Shown here: positions 1 through 8,776 of the stretch, in pieces
Numbering within the stretch: the first letter of the stretch is position 1
How the letters are laid out: each line of letters opens with the position of its first letter
Origin: Halochromatium sp.
Lineage (GTDB): Bacteria; Pseudomonadota; Gammaproteobacteria; Chromatiales; Chromatiaceae
Assembly: GCA_010912705.1 (NCBI GenBank)
Contig: POWB01000003.1
Coordinates: forward strand, 124,001 to 188,000
Direction of reading: 5' to 3'
DNA length: 64,000 nucleotides
Notes under the pieces: model-generated
Seen by the model: the letters and a program-made list of their open reading frames with translations, nothing else
Told to the model about the DNA's origin: nothing
The model's database searches: none
Translations under genes and position numbers: made by a program

Positions 1-2492
1 ATCGGTGTCAGCTTCCAGATCTCCTCGTTGTACTGGCTGATGGTTCGATCTGACGAGAAGTGGCCACTCTGTGCGGTATTCAGGATACTCATCCGCAACC
101 AGCGTGGGCGGTCCATATAGGCCTCCGCGGCGCGCTGTTGCGCTTGGCGGTAGCTGTCGAAATCCGCTGCCGTTAGCCAAGGGTCGTGCGGGTTGCGGAT
201 GCCATGAATGATGGGGTCGAAGATGCCCGGCTCGAATTGGTTGAAGTGACCGCATTCGAGCAGCGCCATCACCTCACGCAGGGCGTCGTCGTGGGCGATG
301 ATCCCGTTCGGGTCATAATGGGCGCGGGTGTGGGCGACCTCTTCCGCGGTCAGTCCGAACAAGAAGAAATTGTCGTCGCCGACGCGCTCACGGATCTCGA
401 TGTTGGCACCGTCGAGGGTGCCAATGGTGACGGCGCCGTTCATCATGAATTTCATGTTGCCGGTGCCGGAGGCCTCTTTGCCTGCGGTTGAGATCTGCTC
501 CGAGAGATCGGTGCCAGGGGCCAGCACCTCCATCACCGAGACCCGGTAGTCGGGGATGAAGGCAACCCGCAGCTGTTCGGTGACCTGATGATCGGCGTTG
601 ACCACCTTGGCGACATTGTTGATCAGCTTGATGATCAGTTTGGCGATCTCGTAGCCAGGCGCGGCCTTGCCTCCGATCAGCACGCAGCGGGGCGCACCGA
701 TCTGACCATCGCCATGCTTGATGCGGTTGTAGAGATGGATAACGTGCAGGATGTTGAGCAGCTGGCGTTTGTACTCATGGATGCGCTTGACCTGGACATC
801 GAACATGAACTCGATCGGGAACTCGATCCGGCAGGTCGAGTTGACCATCTCAGCCAGGCGAGTCTTGTTGTCCCGTTTGATCTGGTCAAACCGCTGATGA
901 AAGGTCTCATCCTCGGCCTTGGGTGCAAGTTGCTCGAGCAGTGAGAGGTCGTGGACCCAGTCGCTGCCGATGTGCTCGTCGAGCAGCCTGCGCAGCCCAG
1001 GGTTACACATCGCCAGCCAGCGGCGTGGCGTGACCCCATTGGTCTTGTTGTTGAATTTCTCCGGCCAGAGTTCGTACCAGTCGCGGAACAGGCCCTGTTT
1101 GAGCAGCTCCGAATGTAATGCGGCGACACCATTGACCGAGAAGCTGCCAACGATGGCGAGATAGGCCATGCGGACCTGCGGGTCGTCGCCCTCTTCGATC
1201 AACGACATCCGCCGCTGTCGATCCATATCGCCCGGCCAGCGCGCAGCGACCTCGGATAGAAAGCGGGCGTTGATCTCGTAGATAATCTCTAGGACGCGCG
1301 GCAAGAGTTGCCGGAATAGGCGCACCGGCCAACGCTCCAAGGCCTCCGGGAGCAGCGTATGGTTGGTGTAGGCCATGGTACGGCTGGTGATCGCCCAAGC
1401 CTGATCCCACTCCATGTGATGCAGGTCCATGAGCTGGCGCATCAGCTCTGGGACCGAGACCGCGGGATGGGTGTCGTTGAGCTGGAAGCAGTTCCTGTCG
1501 GCAAAGGCGCTGAAGTCCTCACCCTGCAGCCGCTGCCACTCGCGGATCACGTCCTTGATGCTGGCACAGGCGAGGAAATACTGCTGGCGCAGCCGCAGCT
1601 CCTTGCCGTTCTCGCTGGCGTCATTGGGGTAGAGCACCATGGTGATGTGCTCGGCATCGTTCTTGGCCGCTACCGATTCCGGGTAGCTGCCGGCATTGAA
1701 CTCACCAAGATCGAAAATATCGGTTGCGGTAGCTGACCAGAGACGCAGGGTGTTGATGGTGTCGTTATGGTAGCCAGGGATGGGAATGTCATAGGGCACT
1801 GCCAAGACATCGCGCGTGTTCACCCAGCGCTGCACCATCCGGCCTTGGTCGTCTGTATGGGTTTCAGTATGACCGCCGAAGGGAACACGCTGGGTGTACT
1901 CAGGGCGCTCCAGCTCCCAGGGGTTGCCGTCACGCAGCCAGTGATCCGGCTCTTCGAGCTGACGGCCGTTTTCGATCAACTGGCGGAACATGCCGAAATC
2001 GTATCTCAGGCCATAGCCCTTCACCGGTAGCTGCAAGGTTGCGCAGCTATCCAGGAAGCAGGCGGCTAAGCGCCCGAGACCGCCGTTACCAAGGCCGGCG
2101 TCCATCTCGGCGGATTCGATCTCCTCATACATCAGGCCCATGTCGTAGAGGGCTTGGCGTGCCTCGTCGGTGATACCGAGGTTGAGCAGCGCGTTGCTGA
2201 GCGAGCGCCCCATCAAGAACTCGAGGGAGAGATAGTAGGTGCGCTTGCAGTTGGCCTGATCATGCGCGTGGCGGGTGCGCTTCCAGCGCTCCATGAGGCG
2301 GTCGCGCAGGGTGATCGCTAAGGCCTTATAGGGATAGTAGGCCGATCGGCAGTCGCGATCGCGGCCTAGGGTGTGGGCGTAATAGTGCTGGAAGTCTCGG
2401 CCGAGACTCTCGGCGTCCATACCGAGCGGATTGAGCTTGAACAGTTGCTCGTTAGGGGTGCTATCGGTCAAATCTTTGAACGGGGACATCAT
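1..2492 (-). CDS. glgP: glycogen phosphorylase (3' end just outside window)
   Basis: Glycogen phosphorylase (glycosyltransferase family 35) releases glucose 1-phosphate from stored glycogen in the cytoplasm. About 830 residues are visible. The pyridoxal-phosphate lysine lies in EASGTGNMKFMMNGA, followed by TIGTLDGANIEI, and the N-terminal part carries YYLSLEFLMGRSL and the glycine-rich GLGNGGLGRLAACF. The last visible residues, RTISQYNEEIWKL, normally lie a few residues from the C-terminus, so only a handful of codons are missing. Two adjacent ATGs (2492 and 2489) could start it. It stands apart from the minus-strand genes upstream, with about 200 bp between them. No glycogen synthase or branching gene is visible in the window. 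Confidence 0.96.
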   Translation of the reverse strand, partial: MMSPFKDLTDSTPNEQLFKLNPLGMDAESLGRDFQHYYAHTLGRDRDCRSAYYPYKALAITLRDRLMERWKRTRHAHDQANCKRTYYLSLEFLMGRSLSNALLNLGITDEARQALYDMGLMYEEIESAEMDAGLGNGGLGRLAACFLDSCATLQLPVKGYGLRYDFGMFRQLIENGRQLEEPDHWLRDGNPWELERPEYTQRVPFGGHTETHTDDQGRMVQRWVNTRDVLAVPYDIPIPGYHNDTINTLRLWSATATDIFDLGEFNAGSYPESVAAKNDAEHITMVLYPNDASENGKELRLRQQYFLACASIKDVIREWQRLQGEDFSAFADRNCFQLNDTHPAVSVPELMRQLMDLHHMEWDQAWAITSRTMAYTNHTLLPEALERWPVRLFRQLLPRVLEIIYEINARFLSEVAARWPGDMDRQRRMSLIEEGDDPQVRMAYLAIVGSFSVNGVAALHSELLKQGLFRDWYELWPEKFNNKTNGVTPRRWLAMCNPGLRRLLDEHIGSDWVHDLSLLEQLAPKAEDETFHQRFDQIKRDNKTRLAEMVNSTCRIEFPIEFMFDVQVKRIHEYKRQLLNILHVIHLYNRIKHGDGQIGAPRCVLIGGKAAPGYEIAKLIIKLINNVAKVVNADHQVTEQLRVAFIPDYRVSVMEVLAPGTDLSEQISTAGKEASGTGNMKFMMNGAVTIGTLDGANIEIRERVGDDNFFLFGLTAEEVAHTRAHYDPNGIIAHDDALREVMALLECGHFNQFEPGIFDPIIHGIRNPHDPWLTAADFDSYRQAQQRAAEAYMDRPRWLRMSILNTAQSGHFSSDRTISQYNEEIWKLTP

Positions 2493-2633
2493 TGAGATCC
2501 TAGGCTGAACGGCCGGGCGATGAACATGGGAGATGCGAAAGGCTCTAAGATACCGTGCAAGGTGGTCAGCTGAGAACGACCAAAACAGGCATCAGCCCAA
2601 TTCTTTTTCACAGGCGGCTACAAAGGGCGCTTC

Positions 2634-2650
2634 AAAGGGGTCAGGCTTGT
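2634..2650 (+). repeat. solitary REP-like sequence (GGGGTCAGGCT type)
   Basis: The 16-17 bp motif AAAGGGGTCAGGCTTG lies in the 200-bp gap between glgP and the DUF2939 gene. It differs by few bases from the start of the inverted repeats (AAAGGGGCCAGGCTCA) that flank the REP-associated transposase at 46.4 kb. I could not find a convincing inverted partner here, so it may be a single remnant or chance similarity. Confidence 0.4.
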
Positions 2651-2691
2651 TTGATTGTCGCAGTCTAGATCAACTCCTGCTCAGTATCTGC

Positions 2692-3270
2692 TCAGTAAGA
2701 GGCGGCGATGACCTGCCACCCAAGCCAGGTCCGGGCGAGTCGCAGCTGTACAGGCATGGGCTGCGCATCCTCTGCTCGGACGAGAGGGCTGGCTTGAGGG
2801 TTGGTCGGCTGACCAATCTGGACCCTAAAGCGGGTTGGAGAGTCGAAAAAGGCATCGCTGATGGCAGGCCAGATTCCATCTCGGCCCTGCGCATGCGTCA
2901 GCAGGAGCTGGCGCAGCCAACTGAGCGTGACAGTGCCCGTCAGCGCCTCGCTACCATGGCGTCGAATCCCGTCTTGAATCCAGTCAATGAAGGGATCTGA
3001 AACCTCGCCAATCGTACTGACCCGATCCTTATTCAGGCGGCGCTGGAGCTGATCGCGCACGGCCTCGATATCGACCACTGTGCTCAGAGCTGAGGTAGGA
3101 CCATTGACAACGATAACATTGAGTCGCCACAGGGTGATGAAGGGCGACACCAGGTAGAGACTGGCAGCAACGGCGATGCCGATGAGGAGCCAACGCAAAC
3201 GATCAGGTATCCGAAGCTGACGCTCTGCTAGGGTCTTTGGCAGTGGTTGTGGTCCGGTGGCAGACATCAA
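2692..3270 (-). CDS. DUF2939 family membrane-anchored protein
   Basis: A 192-residue protein of unknown function. One hydrophobic segment (about residues 27-48, LRWLLIGIAVAASLYLV) should anchor it in the inner membrane, with the rest probably periplasmic. The stretch SPFITLWRLNVIV followed by DIEAVRDQLQRRLN matches the layout of DUF2939 proteins, where a short helix after the anchor leads into a domain of uncertain role. Its ATG overlaps the stop of the ABC-F gene upstream (ATGA), so the two are probably cotranscribed and translationally coupled. The family assignment rests on the N-terminal half only. Confidence 0.7.
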   Translation of the reverse strand: MMSATGPQPLPKTLAERQLRIPDRLRWLLIGIAVAASLYLVSPFITLWRLNVIVVNGPTSALSTVVDIEAVRDQLQRRLNKDRVSTIGEVSDPFIDWIQDGIRRHGSEALTGTVTLSWLRQLLLTHAQGRDGIWPAISDAFFDSPTRFRVQIGQPTNPQASPLVRAEDAQPMPVQLRLARTWLGWQVIAASY

Positions 3271-5201
3271 GAAGGTTGTGCCTGGAGCTGCTCAAGCGTT
3301 TCGCCGAGCGTGAGCCATGCCTGCTCAACCTCTTCAAGCTTGGCATCGATGCGGCGTTTCTTGTCCATCAATGTCAGCAGCTGCGGCTTGGCATCTGGCT
3401 CGTACAGGACGGGGTCAGCAAGCTGCTGATCGAGTTGTTCCGCCTGCTCGCTCAGGGTCTCAAGCTGTTGTTCGAGCTGCTTGAGCTGGCGGCGCAGCGG
3501 CTGCAGCCGCGCCCGTTCTTCGGCGTCGCGTCGGCGTAGCTCCTTTTTCGAGGTGGCTGTGCTGGCGATTGGCGCTGTCGGTGCGTCGTTGGGGTTGGCG
3601 CGACTGGCGCCAGCGGTCTGACGGCGCTGGGCAGCACGCTGACTGATCCAGCCTGGGTAATCGTCAAGATCGCCATCGAAGTCTGCCAGGGTGCCAGCAT
3701 CGACTAGCAGCAATGTATCGCAGCTGATGCGCAGCAGATGCCGATCATGTGAGACCAGGATCACAGCACCCTCATACTCCTGTAGGGCCTCGCTCAGGGC
3801 GTGGCGCATGTCGAGGTCAAGATGATTGGTCGGCTCATCGAGCAGCAGCAGGTTCGGCCGCTGGTAGACGATCAAGGCCAGGGCGAGTCGTGCCTTCTCG
3901 CCTCCTGAGAAGGGGGCAACCAATCCGGTGGCCTGATCACCACTGAAGCCGAAGCCGCCGAGAACGTCGCGCAAGCGTTGCTCGGTGGTGAGAGGATCGA
4001 GCCTGGCGAGATGCTGCAGGGGCGATGCCTCTGGGTCCAATTGATCCATCTGGTGCTGGGCGAAATAGCCAATGCGCAACCCCTGGGCCTCAAGCCGATG
4101 GCCTGCTAGGGTCGGATGCGTCCCGGCGAGCGTCTTGATCAGGGTCGATTTGCCGGCGCCATTGGGCCCGAGCAGCGCAATTCGATCGCCGGGCTGGAGG
4201 GACAGATTGACGTCGCTGAGGATCGGTACCGCGTCATAGCCGACGGCGACCTCCTCGAGCCGCAGCAGCGGGTTGGGTTGGGTCTCAGCGTTGCGAAAGC
4301 TGAAGTGGAATGGGGTATCGACGTGGGCCGGCGCGATCAGCTCGAGCCGCTCGAGCGCCTTTAATCGGCTCTGTGCCTGGCGTGCCTTGGTCGCCTTGGC
4401 GCGGAAGCGGTCGATGAAGGAGCGGACATGGGCGACCTCGCGCTGCTGGCGCACGAAGGCTGCTTGTTGCTGCGCTAGCTGCTCGGCGCGTTGGCGCTCG
4501 AATGCCGAGTAGCCGCCGCTATAGGTCCAGAGCTTGCGCTGATCTAAATGGCAGATACTGGTGACCACGGCATCGAGCACGTCGCGGTCGTGCGAGATCA
4601 TCACCAGGGTACCGTTATAGGCGCGCAGCCAGCCCTCGAGCCAGATTACCGCGTCAAGGTCGAGATGGTTGGTCGGCTCGTCGAGCAGCAGCAGATCGGA
4701 GCGGCACATGAGCGCGCGCGCTAGGGCTAGGCGCATGCGCCAGCCACCAGACCAGGCATCCAGGGGGCGGCGCTCTTCGCCAACTGCAAAGCCAAGCCCA
4801 TGCATCAGCTGCGCGGCTCGACTCTCGGCCTCCCAGGCACCGACCGATTCCAGCTGCCCGAGCAGCTCGCCCTGGCGTAGGCCATCGTCCGACTTTTCGG
4901 CCTCTGCGAGGGCTGCCTGGAGCTGCCTGAGTTCTCTGTCCCCATCGATGACGAACTCGATTGCCTCGCGCGTCCCGGAGGGGCTGTGTTGGGCGACATG
5001 TGCCACCTCCCAGCCGGTGGGTATCGAGAGGCTGCCAGCATCGGCGCTGAGCTCATGTTGCAGCAGCGCCAGCAGGCTCGACTTGCCGCAGCCATTGGCA
5101 CCGACCAGACCTAACTTCTGCCCTGGATGGACGCGTAGATCGGTCTCCTCGAGCAAGCTTTTGGCGCCGCGGCGCAGGCTGATCCCTCGTAGCTCGAGCA
5201 T
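3267..5201 (-). CDS. yheS: ABC-F family ATPase, YheS type
   Basis: A 644-residue soluble ABC-F protein with two ATPase domains and no membrane segments. Proteins of this group act on ribosomes or in translation control; YheS itself has no settled role. The first domain has Walker A GANGCGKSS (residues 34-42), signature WSGGWRMRLALARAL and Walker B LLLLDEPTNHLDLD. The second has GPNGAGKST (about 340-350), FSGGEKARLALAL and again LLLLDEPTNHLDLD. The C-terminal 100 residues are a charged, glutamine-rich coiled coil (KKELRRRDAEERARLQ and beyond), as in YheS (637 residues in E. coli). It begins 2 nt after the comM stop and overlaps the DUF2939 gene by 4 nt, suggesting one transcript from comM onward. 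Confidence 0.93.
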   Translation of the reverse strand: MLELRGISLRRGAKSLLEETDLRVHPGQKLGLVGANGCGKSSLLALLQHELSADAGSLSIPTGWEVAHVAQHSPSGTREAIEFVIDGDRELRQLQAALAEAEKSDDGLRQGELLGQLESVGAWEAESRAAQLMHGLGFAVGEERRPLDAWSGGWRMRLALARALMCRSDLLLLDEPTNHLDLDAVIWLEGWLRAYNGTLVMISHDRDVLDAVVTSICHLDQRKLWTYSGGYSAFERQRAEQLAQQQAAFVRQQREVAHVRSFIDRFRAKATKARQAQSRLKALERLELIAPAHVDTPFHFSFRNAETQPNPLLRLEEVAVGYDAVPILSDVNLSLQPGDRIALLGPNGAGKSTLIKTLAGTHPTLAGHRLEAQGLRIGYFAQHQMDQLDPEASPLQHLARLDPLTTEQRLRDVLGGFGFSGDQATGLVAPFSGGEKARLALALIVYQRPNLLLLDEPTNHLDLDMRHALSEALQEYEGAVILVSHDRHLLRISCDTLLLVDAGTLADFDGDLDDYPGWISQRAAQRRQTAGASRANPNDAPTAPIASTATSKKELRRRDAEERARLQPLRRQLKQLEQQLETLSEQAEQLDQQLADPVLYEPDAKPQLLTLMDKKRRIDAKLEEVEQAWLTLGETLEQLQAQPS

Positions 5202-5203
5202 GC

Positions 5204-6769
5204 TCAGTCCTGCCCTCGTTGGCGTCTGGCCGGCGGCAGACTCGGCGCGGGTGGTGCTTCGCGATCCAGCTTACGATAGCCGATCGCCTCACCGAGATCG
5301 GCGACGCTTATCCGCTCGCGATGCGCAAGGTCGGCAATGGTGCGAGCGACCTTCAGGATGCGATGGTAGGCGCGCGCCGAGAGTGCAAGCTGCTGCATGG
5401 CCTGCTGCATCAGCCGTCGGCCGTCATCACTCAGTGCGCAGTCGCGCTCGATCTCCTTTGGCTGCAGCGCAGCGTTGGGCTTGCCGGCGCGCGCGATAGC
5501 CAGAGCACGAGCGGCTTCAACACGCTGTTTCACGGTGGCACTCGACTCGGCTGTGGTCTGTCCTGGCTCCGCTCCCTGCAACTGCTCGGCGGGCAAGCGC
5601 GGCACCTCAACATACAGATCGATACGATCGAGCAGCGGTCCCGAGAGGCGCGCGCGGTAGCGACTCACCTGCTCCTGGGTGCAGCGGCAGCGGCCACTGG
5701 GATCGCCGAGATAGCCGCAGGGACAGGGGTTCATCGCTGCAATCAATTGGAACCGAGCCGGAAACTCAGCGCTCCGGGCGGCGCGCGAGATCAGGATCTG
5801 GCCCGATTCGAGCGGCTCGCGCAGGACCTCCAGCACGCGCCGATCGAACTCTGGCAGCTCGTCGAGAAAGAGCACCCCATGGTGCGCGAGCGAGATTTCG
5901 CCGGGGCGTGGATTGGCACCGCCGCCGACTAAGGCGATCGCGGAGGCCGTGTGATGAGGTGAGCGGAACGGACGCTGACGCCACGAGAGGGCGATCTCGG
6001 AGCTGTGTCGACTCACCGAGTGCACCGCCGCGACCTCAACCGCCTCCGCTTCGCTGAGGCCGGGCAAAATCCCCGGCAGCCGTGAGGCGAGCATGGATTT
6101 ACCGGTGCCTGGCGGGCCGAGCAGCAGCAGGCTGTGGGCGCCGGTGGCGGCAATCTCAAGTGCGCGCTTTGCCTGCGGCTGACCTCGTACCTCGGAAAGA
6201 TCCGGTGCGGTCGGTGCCGTCGCGGAGGCTTCAACGTACTGATGCGCGGTCAGGGCACGGAGCCCGTTGAGGTGCTCGCAGACATCGAGTAGAGCGTCAG
6301 CGGGCAGAATCTCGAGGCCGTTCACCAGTGCCGCCTCGGCGGCGTTGGAGCGGGGCAAGATCAGCGCACGGCCGGCAGCACGTGCCGCTAGTGCAGCCGG
6401 GAGCACGGCGTCGACCGGGCGCAGCTCACCACTCAAGGCCAGCTCACCGAGGAACTCGTGGCGCGTCAAGGGCTCCGCCGCGATCTGCCCAGAGGCACCC
6501 AAGATGCCAAGTGCGATAGGGAGATCGAAGCGGCCGCCTTCTTTTGGTAGATCGGCGGGCGCCAGATTGATGGTGACGCGCCCGGCAGGAAAGTCGAAGC
6601 AGCTGTTAGCCAGTGCTCCACGCACCCGATCCTTACTCTCGCGCACCGCCATTTCTGGGAGTCCGACGATCGACAGCGAGGGCAAGCCGACGCCGGCGTG
6701 AACTTCCACGGTCACGGGCGGAGCCTGGATGCCGACCCGGGCGCGGCTGTAGAGGACAGAGAGGCCCAA
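5204..6769 (-). CDS. comM: YifB/ComM family Mg-chelatase-like AAA+ ATPase
   Basis: A 521-residue AAA+ helicase of the ComM/YifB family. In naturally competent bacteria ComM drives branch migration of incoming DNA during transformation; in others its role is less clear. It starts with the conserved MGLSVLYSRARVGIQAPPV. An N-terminal Lon-protease-like fold (to about residue 175) is followed by the ATPase core with Walker A GPPGTGKSM and the family motif FRSPHHTASAIALVGGG. The CPCGYLGDP ... CRC cysteine cluster and a C-terminal helical bundle (RAYHRILKVARTIADL) follow. The length matches the family (about 500). It is not the bacteriochlorophyll chelatase; that is bchI at 38 kb. Confidence 0.95.
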   Translation of the reverse strand: MGLSVLYSRARVGIQAPPVTVEVHAGVGLPSLSIVGLPEMAVRESKDRVRGALANSCFDFPAGRVTINLAPADLPKEGGRFDLPIALGILGASGQIAAEPLTRHEFLGELALSGELRPVDAVLPAALAARAAGRALILPRSNAAEAALVNGLEILPADALLDVCEHLNGLRALTAHQYVEASATAPTAPDLSEVRGQPQAKRALEIAATGAHSLLLLGPPGTGKSMLASRLPGILPGLSEAEAVEVAAVHSVSRHSSEIALSWRQRPFRSPHHTASAIALVGGGANPRPGEISLAHHGVLFLDELPEFDRRVLEVLREPLESGQILISRAARSAEFPARFQLIAAMNPCPCGYLGDPSGRCRCTQEQVSRYRARLSGPLLDRIDLYVEVPRLPAEQLQGAEPGQTTAESSATVKQRVEAARALAIARAGKPNAALQPKEIERDCALSDDGRRLMQQAMQQLALSARAYHRILKVARTIADLAHRERISVADLGEAIGYRKLDREAPPAPSLPPARRQRGQD

Positions 6770-6808
6770 GGCGAAGTCGTTGCCTAGCCGATCGCTTGAA
6801 GCTCGCGC

Positions 6809-7102
6809 CTAAGCGCTCGGTGCTTCCGCGTCTTCGGTCGTTGGTGCTGGGTCAGTGCCTATCCCCGTTCCTTCGAGGGCAGCAACACGTTTTTCGAGGG
6901 CAGCCAGCTTCGCCCGCGAGCGTGCGAGCACAGCTGCTTGCACGTCGAATTCTTCGCGTGTGACCAGGTTGAGACGGGACAGACCGGACTCGAGCGTTGC
7001 ACGAAAGTTGCGGCTGAGATCTTCTTGCAACAGCTGCAATCCCTTAGGGGCCTGCTCTGCAAGGCGGCGTGCGAGGTCGTCAATCTGTTTTGGGTCGAGC
7101 AT
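6809..7102 (-). CDS. ubiK: ubiquinone biosynthesis accessory factor UbiK
   Basis: A 97-residue protein of the UbiK/YqiC (BMFP) family. UbiK helps assemble the soluble Ubi complex that makes ubiquinone under aerobic conditions and forms coiled-coil trimers. The N-terminal helix DPKQIDDLARRLAEQAPKGL and the segment RNFRATLESGLSRLNLVTREEFDVQAAVLARSR followed by LAALEKRVAALE are the family signature. The acidic tail (DPAPTTEDAEAPSA) is low complexity. It lies 39 bp upstream of comM in the same direction and could share its transcript. Confidence 0.9.
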   Translation of the reverse strand: MLDPKQIDDLARRLAEQAPKGLQLLQEDLSRNFRATLESGLSRLNLVTREEFDVQAAVLARSRAKLAALEKRVAALEGTGIGTDPAPTTEDAEAPSA

Positions 7103-7222
7103 GAGAGATCACCAGCAGGATGAGGAAAGGATTGAAACCATTATAGGGCGACTGGGATTCAAGCGCCTGCTTCGGATGCTGCCCTGAAATGGTGCGTGTC
7201 ACCAGGGTAAGACGGATTGGGC

Positions 7223-7239
7223 TGCACTCCTACAGTGCA
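7223..7239 (+). promoter_or_regulatory. NtrC (GlnG) binding site
   Basis: A perfect palindrome TGCACT-N5-AGTGCA of 17 bp. It has the spacing and half-sites of the NtrC enhancer consensus (TGCACY-N5-RGTGCA) seen at glnA and glnK promoters. Its centre lies about 100 bp upstream of the start expected from the sigma-54 promoter at 7305-7320, the usual distance for NtrC activation. A second site is not obvious. Confidence 0.85.
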
Positions 7240-7304
7240 CTGAGATAGTTGTTTATATGCGACATTTTACCCAAAACCGTTGTCTTTTGCGCACATAAGC
7301 ATTT

Positions 7305-7320
7305 TGGCATACAAGCTGCT
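7305..7320 (+). promoter_or_regulatory. sigma-54 (-24/-12) promoter of torF-glnK-amtB
   Basis: The sequence TGGCATACAAGCTGCT has the invariant GG (7306-7307) and GC (7318-7319) separated by exactly 10 bases, as sigma-54 requires. Transcription would begin near 7330, about 85 bp upstream of the porin ATG. With the NtrC palindrome upstream and GlnK and AmtB downstream, this is a nitrogen-starvation promoter. The gap from 7103 to 7413 holds nothing else I recognise apart from a possible ubiK promoter. Confidence 0.85.
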
Positions 7321-7413
7321 TAGTTCTGCAAGACTGTGATTATGCGATTGGCACGATCACCACGCAGGGCGGTCGTCGCGCCCGTCTACGATATAAACTG
7401 AGGTAACTTGACC

Positions 7414-8289
7414 ATGAAAAACCAAAGCTTGGGAATGGTGGCCGCATCTGGCGCCCTGCTATCCACTGCATTACTAGCAGTCACACCCGCTGTTGCCCAG
7501 GAACCCTGGTCGTTTAGTGCGAATATCGGCGCGGTCTCTAACTATATGTGGCGCGGCGTCACCCAGACTGGTGATCAGGCGGCGGTTCAGGGCGGTCTCG
7601 ACGTGGCGCATGAGAGTGGTTTCTATGCCGGTACCTGGGCCTCGAACATCGACTGGGACGAAGGCAGTTCGGAAGACGTCATGATCTCTCCACTGTTTGG
7701 CGATGACGGGATGCCGGTCTACGACGACAACGGGCTTCCCATGTATGTCGGCGAGACCGTCGGCTCCGACTCGAACTCGCCGAACTACGAGCTTGACTTC
7801 TACGCCGGCTATGGCAACGCCATCAACGACGACTTCAGCTACGACATCAGCGCCATCTACTACGCCTATCCGGACGGTCGCGACTCCGACTTCGCCGAGA
7901 TTGGTGCTAGCGCCACCTTCAAGTGGTTCACCCTCGGACTGGCCTACACCGTCTACGGTGAAAACGACGGCGGTCTCTTCGACGATGGCGACCTCTATTA
8001 CTTCGGCGGTGCCGACTTCACCCTGCCCTACGACTTCGGGTTCAACCTGCGCGCCGGCTACTACCAGTTCCGTCATGATGACGTTGTGCTTGGCACCATG
8101 ATCCTGGACGACGGTACCATGGTCGATCTGACCGAGACCGCCAACTACTGGAACTACGGCGCTTCGATCACGAAGGACGCCGGCGACTTCGGCACCTTCA
8201 GCTTCAACTGGGACCAGAACAACGGCAAGCAGGACGTTGGCTACGACACCGATCCCAAGTTCTGGGTAGGTTGGAACAAAGAGTTCTGA
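7414..8289 (+). CDS. TorF family putative outer-membrane porin
   Basis: A 291-residue exported beta-barrel protein of the TorF/Gcw_chp putative porin family. A signal peptide (MKNQSLGMVAASGALLS to about AVAQ, residues 1-28) precedes the family hallmark FSANIGAVSNYMWRGVTQTG. Alternating aromatic and polar residues run to a C-terminus ending in phenylalanine (WVGWNKEF), typical of outer-membrane barrels. It opens the nitrogen operon and is probably the outer-membrane entry route for a nitrogen compound; the substrate is unknown. ATG 7414 is chosen because GAGGT at 7400-7404 is well spaced from it; an in-frame TTG at 7408 is too close. The usual linkage of this family to glnK-amtB supports the call. 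Confidence 0.85.
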   Translation: MKNQSLGMVAASGALLSTALLAVTPAVAQEPWSFSANIGAVSNYMWRGVTQTGDQAAVQGGLDVAHESGFYAGTWASNIDWDEGSSEDVMISPLFGDDGMPVYDDNGLPMYVGETVGSDSNSPNYELDFYAGYGNAINDDFSYDISAIYYAYPDGRDSDFAEIGASATFKWFTLGLAYTVYGENDGGLFDDGDLYYFGGADFTLPYDFGFNLRAGYYQFRHDDVVLGTMILDDGTMVDLTETANYWNYGASITKDAGDFGTFSFNWDQNNGKQDVGYDTDPKFWVGWNKEF

Positions 8290-8372
8290 TCGATTGGCGC
8301 GCCACTTGCTAAAGCTTCATCGCACAAGCGCGTAGCGGCAAGGGCCGATCTGCCATCGTCTAACGCGGCTGA

Positions 8373-8753
<381 letters not shown>

Positions 8754-8776
8754 CTCGGCAACGGAGGAAATCAACA

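Noticed and set aside
2533..3000. plus-strand ORF of 155 codons overlapping the DUF2939 gene
   Set aside because: It has no recognisable motif and lies mostly antisense to a gene with a family match and coupling to yheS.
4669..5499. plus-strand ORF of 276 codons across the yheS and comM junction
   Set aside because: It is antisense to two genes with clear ATPase motifs and is rich in Arg/Ser, as expected of a shadow frame in GC-rich DNA.
7474..8076. minus-strand ORF of 200 codons over the porin gene
   Set aside because: Valine/glycine-rich antisense shadow of a gene with a signal peptide and barrel features.
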